Shown here piece by piece: positions 1-12,928 of a stretch of DNA of 64,000 bases (the stretch's first letter is position 1; each line of letters starts with the position of its first letter). This DNA comes from Cafeteria roenbergensis (lineage: Eukaryota > Sar > Bigyra > Bicosoecida > Cafeteriaceae): assembly GCA_008330645.1 (NCBI GenBank), contig VLTN01000046.1:124001-188000 (forward strand), written 5' to 3'. The translations under genes were made by a program, and so were the position numbers. A model generated the notes under the pieces. The model was not told the DNA's origin and did not search any database. It saw only the letters and a list, made by a program, of their open reading frames with translations.

Positions 1-309
1 ACCCGGCCAATTGCGGCAGCAAGCCCAACAAGCCCCCGAGGCAGTCTTGGCATTCCCTGAGCGCGTCGGCAGGCAGACTCTCTCAAGCGCTGGTGGCCGC
101 CTCTCGCGTTTCTCCAGCGGGGCATGCGGCGGGCTGCCATCGAGATTCACGTGAATCAGCTCTGCCCAGCCTTTGACGACTGCTGCCCAAGTTGAACCGG
201 CTGCTCAGCGCCTGCCCGCACCCAGCGCGTGCTCGTTTGCGAGCAGCGGGCATCGGGCAGCGAGAGCCTGCAACGCGCGTGCCGGGATAGGCCAATAGGC
301 GTGGCCGCG
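1..309. other. 5' flank, no gene seen
   Basis: Short open frames occur on both strands, as expected at this GC content. None resembles a known protein. It probably holds the promoter of the SCP2-ABC1K gene; no TATA-like or other motif stands out. Confidence 0.4.
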
Positions 310-3300
310 ATGGCATCGGCTGCTGTGGAGGTCAACGTGGAGGGGGTGGAGCCGGCGGTGGCCATTTTCTTTGTTGACGTGCGTGCAGTCGCCGAGACCC
401 ACCCAGCCCCCGCTGCGCTCCCTGTGCCACCGACGATGCCGTTGTGCCTGTGCTTGAGGTGGCTGGCCCGCGGCGCGATCCTTGCGGCGCTGCGGCGAGC
501 AAACCGGTGCCCTCGCCCTGTCTTTGCTGCGCCATGCCGCAGGTGGCGGAGGGACTGGCCAAGGACCCCAGTATTGCGGCCAGCGTCCAAGGCGTGATCC
601 AATTTGAGATCAAGGGCAGCAGCGAGTGGGTCGTGGACCTGCGCCGCCCCCCGGGGCGTGTCGTTCGCGTGAGTCGGGTCATTGTTTCTGCAGCACTCAG
701 CGCGTCGAGGCTGCGGGGCCACCTCGTGCAGCTCCCCACCGTGACCTTGCTGCATGGGTCGGTGCCTCAACTGCCGGCTCGTCCCGTGGCCAGCGCTAGC
801 GGGTGGGTGAGGGGCTTGAATGCTGAAGACTGCCATTCCCCCTCCCGCCTCCCTGCGGCGCCGTCGCGCCGAGTGCTCGCTGCCGTCCGACCCCGCCCCC
901 GCCCCCACCCCCGCCCCTCCCCGCAGGGGTCAACCCGGTCGCCAGACACGCGAATCGAGTACGCGAGCGCGCGCGTGTTCGAGGAGATCAACGCCGGCAA
1001 GCGCAGCGCCACCCTTGCCTTCACGACGGGCCAGGTCAAGGTGAAGGGCGACTTCGGGCTCGTGTCGTCGCTGCTCAAGCGGGTCCAGGAGTCCGCCAAG
1101 GCGGCCGACGCGGAGTCGCGGGTCAGGGCAGCGGCAGCGGCCCGCGCAAGGGAGGCCGAGCTCACCCCGCACTACGGCGGCACGAGCAAGGCGTCCGCGG
1201 CGCAGGCCGCGTCGCCTCAGCGCCGTGGCGCCCCCGCCGCTCACGCCAGCAAGGCGTCCTGGGTCGCTGACAAGGACGCCAAGGCGTGCATGGCGTGCGC
1301 AGTCCCCTTCACGTTCATGAATCGGAAGCACCACTGCCGCAGCTGCGGCGGCGTGTTTTGCAATCGCTGCTCCCCGCGCCGCGCCCCGGCCAACCAGCGC
1401 GTCTGCAACAGCTGCTTTGCGGGCTACTACGTGAACAACGGCCAGCCCCAGGCCCACGCGGCAGCAGCTCGCGCGAGGCAGACCCGCAGCGAGTCGGCTG
1501 TGGCAGCCTCCGCCCCGCGCTCCGGCTACGCCCACGCCCACGCAAGCGCTGCCCCGGCGGCCCAGGCCGGCGCTAGGCGCGCGGCGCAGCCATCGACCGG
1601 ACAGCTCCGAGCGGCCCCGCCGCCGCACGAGGGCTCCGGGCACGGCCACCAAGGGCTCCGCGGACCAGCGCCGCCCCCTGGGCCCGGCTCGTCTGTCGAC
1701 GGCCTGGGCGATCAAGTTGCGCTCGTTGGCGGCGCCGGCGCCGACGCCGAGACGGCCCAGCTGGCAGAGCGTATGGCGTTGCTGGACGAGAAGATCCGGC
1801 TTCTGAGGCAGGACGCAGAGGCCGCGACGCTGCCGCTGGCCCTGCCGCCCTCGCTGGAGGGCGCCGCCGCCTCGAGCGAGCTCGCCGCTGTTGTGGTCTA
1901 CCCGCTAGCGTACTTGCTGACGCTGGCCGGCTGGCGAACCGTGCCCATCTCGCTGCTCCTCGCCGGGCTCTGGGCATTCTTTGCCGGCGACCTCTGGCTC
2001 AACCTGTGGGCAGCTTGCCTGCTGCTGGCCGGCGGAGTCCTGTGGTTTGGCAGCGTGGCCACCGGCCCCTGGGAGCTGCTGCGCCGCCGCCTGCGGGTCT
2101 TCGGCACTGCCGGCGTCATCTTTGTGGACTACAAGCTCACCCAGCTGCGCGCCGCGGACCTGCAGGACCAGGAGTCCGGCCCCCTGTACAACGCCGTTCA
2201 CCGCAGGAGCGCCGTGCGGTCCCTCGTCGTGTTCCGGGAGCTGCAGGGCCTGTGGGTGAAGCTCGGGCAGTACCTCTCGTCCCGCGCCGACGTGATGCCG
2301 GACCAGTACACGGAGGTCTACGGCGCTCTTCAGGACAGCATGCCCGCCCGCCCGCTGGCCGAGGCGCAGCAGACTCTGGAGGAGGACCTGAAGAAACCCG
2401 CGACGGAGCTCTTCTCGTATCTGGAGGAGGAGGCCCTGGCGGCCGCGTCCATCGGGCAGGTTCACCGTGCCAAGACCAAGGCGGGTCTGGAGGTGGCGGT
2501 CAAGGTGAAGCACCGCTCCATCGACAAGGTGCTCAACCAGGACCTGGAGAACCTCAACATCATTCTGGGCATGATGGCCGCGCTGGAGCCCGACGTGGAC
2601 ATCTCCTCCGTGATGGAGGAGTGGTCCAAGGAGGTGCGCCGCGAGCTGGACCTCGAGAACGAGGCGAAGCAGATGATGGCCGTCCGCCTCAACCTGATCC
2701 GGGACGGCATCCCTGCCATCGTGCCCCGCATCCCGGACGACATGTTCGGCAAGCGCGTCCTGGTCATGCGCTTCGTCGAGGGCGTCAAGATGAGCACCCC
2801 GCTGGCGGAGCTGGACCGGATGGGCGTCGACCGGGAGGTGATCTGCCGCCACGTGCTGCGCGCCTTTGCCCAGCAGATTTACGTGGACGGCCTCTTCAAC
2901 GGCGACCCGCACCCCGGCAACATCATGGTCATCCAGCGAGGCACGCTGCGCGAGGGAGACCCCGCCGACGTGGCGGAGCACAGGGAGGCCGCCCGCCGCC
3001 GCGCCAGGTCCGGCGCCGTCCCGGCCGCGCTCGGGCCTGCGGGCGACGCTGCCGCCGCCGCGGCGTCCGCTGCCGCCGCCGCAAGCTCGGCTGAGGGCCA
3101 CAGCCCCGTGATGGACGGCGACGACGCCGAGTGGGTGCCCGTGCTGCTGGACTTTGGCCTGACCAAGCTGCTCCCGCGCCACGTGCGGCTGGCCTTCTGC
3201 AAGATGGTGCTCGCGGGGCAGGAGCTGGACGGCAACATGCTGATGGAGGCCTTTGAGGAGATGGGCATGCGCTTCAGCAACGAAAACGTGATGGAGGACA

Positions 3301-5663
3301 TGGAGGGGATCAAGCACATGTTCCGAGACGCCGTGCCAAAGGAGGAGGCCCGCGCACAGGCCAAGGCCAAGGCCAAGGAGGACGACGCGAAGAAGCAAAA
3401 GGCCAAGTCAGCGGGCAAGAAGGAGCGCAAGCTCGAAGCCTGGCCCGGAGAGCTCATCCTCTTCATGCGCGTGTCCGAGCTCCTCAACGGGCTGGCGGCC
3501 CTGCTCGAGGTGCGCGTGCCCACGCTGCAGATCATGGCGGCGGCGGCTCGGGTGGGAATGCTGCGCCGCTTCCCGCTGCCCAAGGTCGCGCCGACACCCA
3601 GCAGGGAGCAGATCGTCGCGTCTCGCCTCCGGCTGCTGCCCGGCGCTGTGTCCGCGGCCCGTGGCGAGATGGACCCAGACATCTTCTCCCGGCCAATGCC
3701 CGGGCTCGCCCCGGTGGACCGGTCCCTGGCCGCAACCGCGGCCGCCGGCGCGGCAGGCGCGCCCGGCGCCGCCTCCAGCCTCAAGTCCATCCCCCAGGCG
3801 CGCACCCCCATTGAGCTGGAGCGCGTGATCAGGGGCACCCTCCGCGCCCTCCGCGCCGACGGAGCCATCCTCGGGGCTCAGGTTGCCGTGTTCAAGAGCG
3901 GCACGTGCGTCGCCGACGTCTGCACGGGCAAGCTCGGCCCGCTCGACCACCGCCGGGTCACGCCTGCCTCGCGCTTTCCCGTGTTCGGCATGGGCCGCGC
4001 CCTGGCCGCAGCGTCGCTCTTCGAGCTCTCGCGCAGGGGCGCCTGCACGCTGGAGGGCGAGGTCGCCAACGTGTGGCCGGAGTTCGCGGCCAAGGGCAAG
4101 GGCGGCTGCACCATATCGGACCTGCTTCGCTGCCGCTCGGGCGTAGAGGGCTGGCTGCCCGACGACGTCCAGGTGTCCTCCCTGCTGAACAGCAAGGACA
4201 TGGCCGCGGCGGTCGCCCAGGCCACGCCCCGCCTCGTGCCGACGCTGGCAGACTTTGACAGGAAGCACAGCCCGGCCTCTGCGTCGGCGTCTGCGGGCCA
4301 GCTGGGCTCGTCCTCGGGCTCGCTCGTGCCGGTCGTGGCAGGGGTTCAGGCAGAGTCCAGGGCCGCCTCGGGCGGCAAGCGCGCCGGGGCGGACGACATG
4401 GACGACGCTTCGTCAGGCGCTTCCGGCGAGGACCTCGCTGTGGGACCGGAGGACGAGGCCGGCGCCGTTGCTGCCGAGGAGGACGTCCTGGCAGGCTCCG
4501 ACGCCGCCGACTCGGGGCCCAGCGCGATGACCTGGAGGGCCCTTCCGCAGGGCCCGACGGCGGACCAGGAGGCGTGCTCCCACCTCTACTTCGGGTGGGG
4601 ATGGGCCGCCGGCGAGCTGCTGCGGCGCGTGGGCGGGGAGGACACTGCGGGCGACGCCGTGGCCGCCAACGTGGCCAAACCCATGCAGGTGCTGGGAGAG
4701 GTCCGTCTCGGGCCGTGCCAGGCGCCCAAGGAGGGCATCGGCTCCACCGGTGCGCCCAGCGAGCGCGTGGAGGGAGGGGGCCAGGACGACGGGGCGGGCA
4801 GCCCTCCCGACGAGGACCTCTTTGCCCCCGTGGCCACCGTGGAGCTGTGCTCCGAAGACGAGCTCCGCACGGCCGCGAAGCGGGCGGCGCGTGCTGGCTC
4901 GGTGGCTGGGGCCCAGTCGGAGGCCTCGGACAGGCGGTCGCTGCTGCGGTCGGCAGGCTCGTCCAGCGGGCTCATGGGGGCAGGCGAGGCCACGGCTGTC
5001 GGCTCGGACGAGCGCGCCGCCGAGGAGGATGACGCCGCCGCCGACGCGCACGTCATGAAGACTCTCATGGCCGCTGTGGCTCTCCACTCCTCGCTCTCGC
5101 GGGCGGGCCTGGGCGACCTCGAGGGCCTCGCCACCGGCGGGAAGGAGCACCTGGTGGACCCCCGGGCGGTCAACGCGAAGCGCATCCGCGGGGCAGACCT
5201 GCCCAACGTCACCGCGTACGCAAGCGCGCGCGCAATGGCCTGCGCTGGGGCGGCGATCATGGAGCGCCTCGCCATCGAGGCGGCTGCCAACCGCTTCGCA
5301 ACCGTGACAGCCGAGGCCGACGGCCGCCTGACCACTCGCATGCACGCCGACGCCAGAGCCGACGCCTCGCCCACGCACGTGACCGTGGGCGCGGTCGCCT
5401 ACGAGGCCTGCAAGCGCCTCGGGTTCCGGTACTGCCCGTTCTCCCCGGCCGCGGGCTGCAGCGTCGAGGCTCGCGCCTTTGCGATGGGCGCCATGGGAGG
5501 CAGCATCCTCATCTGCGACCCCGCCTCGCGCGTGTCGGTGGCGATCACGGTGAACCGCCTGCTGCCGCAGCGCGGCCAGTCGATGCGCCTTGTCCGCGAC
5601 ATTTTCGGGTCGATGGGCTTGGGGGTCCCGCTTGAGTCGCTGGAAGCCGGCTCGTTTGCGTGA
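310..5663 (+). CDS. SCP2-FYVE-membrane-ABC1K-beta-lactamase-like fusion protein
   Basis: Proposed exons are 310-378, 543-668 and 927-5663, giving about 1643 aa. The first two introns (379-542, 258-nt 669-926) were placed because joining the exons restores one SCP2 lipid-binding domain: [15 protein letters not shown], then [14 protein letters not shown], then [19 protein letters not shown] zinc finger follows (about 176-230, core [16 protein letters not shown]), then a Pro/Ala-rich linker and hydrophobic segments (about 382-441). The ABC1/UbiB-type kinase has KLGQ near 509, the Ala-rich loop [11 protein letters not shown], the VAVKVK lysine near 590, NGDPHPGN and DFG near 806. From about 1023 the protein resembles the beta-lactamase-like tail of plant ABC1 proteins such as At5g24810, but the SxxK position reads GMGR (near 1085), so hydrolase activity is doubtful. 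Family knowledge suggests an atypical kinase in lipid or quinone biology; the SCP2 and FYVE parts suggest lipid carriage and PI3P membranes. The start and first exon are inferred; the ATG at 444 or 534 is the fallback. Confidence 0.82.
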
Positions 5664-6165
5664 CAAGCCCCGAACAAAACGTGCGGCGCCTGCGCGAGAA
5701 GTCGGCCCGCACTCGCGCCCATGCGTGCACGTGCGCCGGGCCACCCCCCGCAGCCAAGCTGCGGGCTCGCGACCGGCTGGGCGCAGGGCGCGCACATGGG
5801 GGGCACCAGGGGCCGACGGCAGCGGCGGCCAAGGCGTTGCCAGCGGCGCAAAGCTCTGCCGCCGCGGCTTGTCCGCCCGCCGAAACGGGGCTCTGCCGGC
5901 GGCGGCCTCTGCTGACAAGGGGCAAAAACGCCCGAACTTTGGCGCCTGCCTGGGGACGAGGGCCGAGTTGACGACCCTTGTTCCAGAGCATGCAGGTAAT
6001 GGCACCATTTTCCGAGGCAGGCGCGAAGTGCCGGGCCAAGACAGGCCTGGTGGGCGCTGCGCGCGACTTTGGCCGCGCCGCGCGGCTGCAGAGCGTGGCA
6101 CGGCGAGCAAATCGCACGTTGGAAAAAGCACTCTCCCCAACTTTTAGGGAACCACCTCGATCAAC
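5664..6165. other. Spacer between SCP2-ABC1K gene and G5K copy 1
   Basis: About 500 bp between two genes on the same strand. Open frames here are fragmentary and show no domain. It should contain the 3' end of the upstream gene and the promoter of the downstream one. No poly(A) signal or core promoter motif is clear. Confidence 0.4.
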
Positions 6166-8296
6166 ATGCGCATTGTGATCAAGGTTGGCACGTCATCACT
6201 ACTCAATGACGACGGCTCCGGCGTGCGCCTGGGCGTCCTCGCCCAGCTGTGCGAGACCGTCAAGGAGCTTCGCGCCGCGGGCCACGAAACTGTGATTGTC
6301 AGCTCGGGCGCCGTCGGCATGGGCTGCATCCGCATGGGCATTGACCGCCCCAAGGAGATCGGCAAGGTGCAGGCCATGGCTGCCGTGGGCGGCATGGCAC
6401 TGTCGCGACTGTTCGAACAGGCGTTCGAGCTCACCGGCGGAAAGTGCGCCCAGGTGCTCCTCACGTACTCCAACTTCGGCTCCAAGGTGCAGTTCCGCAC
6501 GGCAAAGGTGAGCGCTCGCCGTGTTTGCGCGCGCGCGCGCGTGGCAGCTTGCCGGGGGGCGTCGGACGCCGCGCAGGCCGAGATGCGATGTTCGCCCGTT
6601 GGGTCACCTCGCCGGAACAGTGGGTCAACGAAGAGCGCCTCGCTCCTCGAGCCCCGGTACTTTTTCTCGGCAAATGTTCCTCCCAGCCCCCTGGCCGCCC
6701 TGCCAACCCGCCCCTCCGCCCCGCCTGCTTGTTCCGCCTCCCATCGTCTCGCAGAGGGCCATCGAGCAGCTCATGGCCATGGAGATCACCCCCATCGTGA
6801 ACGAGAACGATGTTGTCAGCTGCGAGGAGGCAAAGGTGAGGCAGTTGCTCGCGCTCCTCCAGTTTTCCGTTGTGCCCCCTCCCTCGGCCTGCCCCCGGCC
6901 CGCGTAGCGGCCAGGGGGCACAAACGCTTCGTTTCTGGGGCCCTGGTGCGTGGGGCGCCGCGGCCGCGGCATGGGGGCGGTCGCAAGGCGAGCGGGCGAG
7001 CGAGGCCGAGACTTGGCGGCGACGGGGCGAACAGTCCATTGTTCCGGCCGATCGGCGAGCCCCTTCGCGCCGAGTTGGGCGCCGTTCCGCGGCGGGAAGC
7101 CCGGGCCTGGCCGTGCCAAGCTCGCCTTGCCCCGCAAAACCGCCCACGGGCTCGGGATTGGGGCTGCCCTTGCCCTTGCTGACACGCCGGCCAGGCGACG
7201 ACACGATGCGGCGCTTGGGCAGTGCAGCGAGCCGTTCGGTGAAGTTGTTTTTGCTCCTTCGACGTTGGCCCCCCTCTCAACCCCTCCCGTTGCCCGCTTG
7301 TTTCGCGCCCCGCTCGCGCAGATCGGCGACAACGATAACCTTGCCGCAATGGTGGCCACCATGGTGGACGCCGAGGTGCTGGTCCTCCTGACCGACGTGG
7401 ACGGCCTTTACACCGCCGACCCCGGATCCGACCCCTCGGCGCGCCGCATCGCGCGCGTGCACCACGGCTGCCTCCCCGAGCTGCGCCGCCGCTTCGCTGC
7501 CGGCGACGATTTCGACCCGCGTGAGGTGTCCAGCCTCACCAGCTACATCATGCTGGAGGGCGAAGACAAGGACTCGGCTGCCGGGTCCGTCTCTGGAAGC
7601 GAGACGTCTCCCAGGTACGCGGCAGCCGCCAAGGCCGCCGCCAAGGTCGCCACCGACGCCGCTGCCACCGCCGAGACCTACGCTGAGGCCAAGGCCGAGG
7701 CCAAGGCCGAGGCCAAGGCCGAGGCCAAGCCGGAGTCCAAGGCAGCCGCCTCGGGCGAGACGGAGCGCTCCGGCCAGTGGGGCACCGGCGGCATGGGCAC
7801 CAAGCTCGCCGCCGCCCAGATCGCCACCTCGTGCGGCGCCGATACCATCATCATGCGCGCCGAGGACGCGCACAACATCACCGAGCTCGTTGCGGACATC
7901 GTCGCCTCGGGCACCGGCGAGGGCGTGGGCACCATGTTCGCGGCCTCGGAGGAGCCGGCGCGCAAGGGCCACACGCGGTGGCTGACGACGCAGACGCCTC
8001 TGGGGCGCGTGGTTCTGGACGCCGGGGCCGCGGCCGCGGTCGCCGAGCACCGCTCGACTCTCTTCCCGGCCGGCGTGAAGGGCGTTGAGGGCAAGTTCAA
8101 CGTGAACGACGCGGTGGACCTGGTGGACCCGCTTGGGGAGACGGTGGCGCGTGCGCTGGTGAACTACTCGAGCGTGGAGATCGCCCGCATCGCCGGACAC
8201 AGCTCGGCCGAGATCGAGGAGGTTCTCGGCGAGGAGGCCTCTGACGAGGGCGTATGCGGTCGCGCCAACATCGCAGTGATGTGCAGGCAACCGTGA
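6166..8296 (+). CDS. Glutamate 5-kinase with PUA domain, copy 1
   Basis: ATP-dependent phosphorylation of glutamate to gamma-glutamyl phosphate, the first step of proline synthesis. Exons are 6166-6507, 6755-6835 and 7322-8296 (465 aa), all joined in phase 0. Splicing restores the amino-acid-kinase motifs in order: IKVGTSSL at the start, SSGAVGMG, NENDVVS, IGDNDNLAAM, LLTDVDGLYTADP and [15 protein letters not shown]. The C-terminus is a PUA domain ([11 protein letters not shown] to GHSSAEI) as in bacterial ProB. No glutamyl-phosphate reductase is fused, unlike the P5CS of animals and plants. A low-complexity linker with four AEAK-type repeats (12-bp units, about 7690-7737) sits just before GTGGMG. 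The introns are 247 and 486 nt. A paralog with the same intron positions lies at 10636-12638, and 439 bp of the 3' part is nearly identical to it. Confidence 0.93.
7765..8203 (+). repeat. Near-identical tract shared with 12107-12545
   Basis: These 439 bp of G5K copy 1 match 12107-12545 of copy 2 with only two substitutions (A at 7880 versus G at 12222; T at 8152 versus C at 12494). Identity stops abruptly on both sides, although the reading frame and homology continue. This is the signature of recent gene conversion or unequal exchange. Confidence 0.95.
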
Positions 8297-8716
8297 AGTG
8301 GGGAGGATCGTCCCGGCACTTTGGCGCTCGCTTGCAAGGGATAGAGGCGGCGAGCGCAGCCACTCCTATTTCGACATCCTCCTGGGCACCTGGACCCCCG
8401 TGGCTGCGCACTTTATATGTGTTCGCGCGCCGCCGGGCTCCAGGCCAGTCCGAACTTCGTCTTTAACAGCACCCTGGGGCAGGGGCGACTCTGACCCTCG
8501 GAATCAAGTGGCTGGACCTGATGATTGATTGCTTGAGTGGTGTCTTCGAGGCTCAGGCCTCTCGGCGCTTGTTTTGAACTCGCTCAGCTTTCGACTGCGG
8601 GTCGCTCTGCCTCTTGCATCACACACACTGCGCTCGCGCCGCGGTTGCGTTGCGGCCAGTTTTGGCTTTGCCCAGGTGCCATGGACGGGGCTGAGCCAGC
8701 ACGCAACCACGCTCGC
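8297..8716. other. Convergent 3' spacer
   Basis: This stretch lies between the stop codons of G5K copy 1 (+) and the TauE-like gene (-). I see no coding exon, RNA gene or repeat in it. It should hold both polyadenylation regions. Confidence 0.45.
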
Positions 8717-10272
8717 TCACACGCGGGCGGAGGCCTGGGAGGCGTCCGCAGCTGGCGACAACTCGCTCTTGGGCGGGCATTGCACCTGGGCCGCCTTGCG
8801 TGCCCTCCTGCGCTTCCATGTGCGCGCGACAATCAGCCCCACAACCCACACCGCGAGCGGCGAGAGCACCCCGGCCGCAATGACGCTGTCCTTCAGCACC
8901 CCCAGCTGCAGGCAGGCCGACACCAGCACCAGGCTCAGCAGCCCCTTGAGGATCGCAACCGTGTCGAAGAATCGCCGCAGCAGCGTCCCCGCGACAAATC
9001 CCGCGCAGGCCACGGAGCAAATCACGGCGATGGAGCCCCCGCTGAACTGCTCAGTGACGGCCTGGCCCTCGGCGCCGAAGACGGAGAGCCGCACGATGAG
9101 CTCCGACATGGAGTACCACACGTAAACCGCGCGCACGCGGTCCTTGTGCGTGCCCAGCACCGCAAACACAGCCATGAGGGGCGGGCCATTGGCGCCCGTG
9201 AGTCCTCCCAGCACGCCAGCCACAGTGCCGGCTAGCAGGAACGCGACCAGCTCGTGCCACACGGGGACGGCGTGGCGCCGGCACGCGAAGCGGTGCGCGC
9301 ACGACCTCGTCTCCGGCTCGCTCCCCGTTGGCGGGGGCGGCACGTCCAGCGCCTGCTCCTCGCCGCAGCCGGCCGCAGCGAGCGCCGCTGGCGCTGCCGT
9401 GGCGCTGCCGTCGTCGGCCCGGGGCGGGGTCGCCCGGCCGGCGCCGCGCTCGTCCTGAGCTGTGGCGGCGGCGGAGTCACTTGGGGCCTCGGCAAACTTG
9501 TCGCAGTCGGCACCATCGCCGTCGCGCTCGGGCGGGGCCAGAGCAGGTAGCTCGCCGATGGCCATGCTCGAGCGACCAGCAATGTGCCCTTTCCCCACGA
9601 GCGCGCGGGACGCAGCTGCAGACGTTTCGGGCAGCGGGGTGCCGGGGGCCTGGGGCGACTGCAGGGCTGCGCCGTCCGCCAGCTCGGGAGGAGACGAGGG
9701 GGGCCGCCCCACGACAACAGGGGCGAAACCGATCATGACCGTGAGCCTCCAAATGGCAAACGCCAAGAAGACGGATCCCATGGCAATTTCAATCGGGCGG
9801 GTGTCTCCGATTTCCAGCAGCACTTGCGTCATGATGGACGCCATGGTGACGCCAGGCACCACCACAGCCAGGCTAAGCGTCAACGAGTGCAGTGACACCT
9901 CCTTCCAGGCGGATGCGAGCATCAGCCACACGGCAGTGGCGGCAAGCAGGGTCGCCAAAAACGTCACGCGAGGAATCTCGTAAGGAACAGCGCCTGCTCC
10001 GCCCAGGATGACGAACACCACGTGCAACATGATGGCATCGCCAAAGGCTGCGACTCTCGCAATTGGCGGGGCGGGGGCAGCAGGGGAAGGGGTCGGGCTG
10101 GCCTGCTGTGGGCGCGAGCCCGTCGCTGACGGCTGGCGAGGAAAAATCACTTCCCCTTGCGCGGCGCGCAACCCACGCTCGGCGTCGAGGGCCCGTCCTC
10201 ACACGTCAGCCCCGACGAGACGGCGCAGAAGAACACAACCAGGGGCTCGATCCACAGCCTTGGGTCTTCCAT
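8717..10272 (-). CDS. TauE/SafE-type membrane permease
   Basis: Two exons on the minus strand, 10272-10203 and 10047-8717, give about 466 aa. The 155-nt intron was placed because joining yields one hydrophobic N-terminus, VVFFCAVSSGLTSFGDAIML, typical of the first TauE/SafE repeat. Several hydrophobic helices follow, then a long Ala/Pro-rich loop, then the second repeat with AGVLGGLTGANGPPLM and more helices. The family exports or takes up sulfite, sulfoacetate or related organic anions; substrate and membrane are not readable from sequence. The tail is basic (WKRRRARK). The gene lies between, and opposite to, two glutamate 5-kinase copies and probably shares a promoter region with copy 2. 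Confidence 0.8.
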
Positions 10273-10635
10273 GGCTTCAGGGCCCGGTGACGGCAACCAG
10301 CGCCGGCCACGTCGAAGCGGCGGGCTCTGCAACCGAGCGCCGCCAGCGCAACGCCGTGGCGGGCCAGCCTCCGCCAGCGCCGCGATGGCCAGGGGCGGGA
10401 GCCAAATGCTGCATTAGCAGCAGCCGCAAGCGGCGGGCTGCTATGTGCGCGCGAACGTGGCTCCGGAGGTGCAGTGAGAACGCCGCAGCAAGAGTTGGGG
10501 GAGTGTGCATCTGACTCGAGAACGGCAGCCCTCGAGCACGCAGTGACCCTCACCCTTCCGACGCACTCGGTGCCGGCAGCGTTCCGCCCCAGGAGCACAC
10601 TCTGTCTGCGCCTCACTGCGTGCCAGGGAGCAGCC
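10273..10635. promoter_or_regulatory. Bidirectional promoter region, TauE-like / G5K copy 2
   Basis: A 363-bp gap separates the divergent start codons at 10272 (minus) and 10636 (plus). No coding exon is visible inside. By position it must contain both 5' untranslated regions and promoters. Individual elements cannot be picked out. Confidence 0.5.
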
Positions 10636-12638
<2,003 letters not shown>

Positions 12639-12928
12639 CGGGCGCGGGACGCTGCTGCTGGCGTGTGTGTCTTGGCCGCGTTGTCGTGCTGCTGCAGCGC
12701 GGGGCAAGGCGATGTTCGTACCGATCGCAAATTTCGCGGGCAATTGCGTGTGAGCGATGCAAGCCGCGGCCACGCAGTGCTCGAACCTCAGCGCGTGGCG
12801 CAGCACAGCACCCAGCGGCGGGAGAAGCGGAGAGAAGGGATGGGGGGGGATGGGGGGGAAGAACGGTGAGATCTGTGCTTTATTCAGCGCAAGCGGCTGA
12901 GTCCGGAGCAGTCCCCAGCCAGGCGGCG

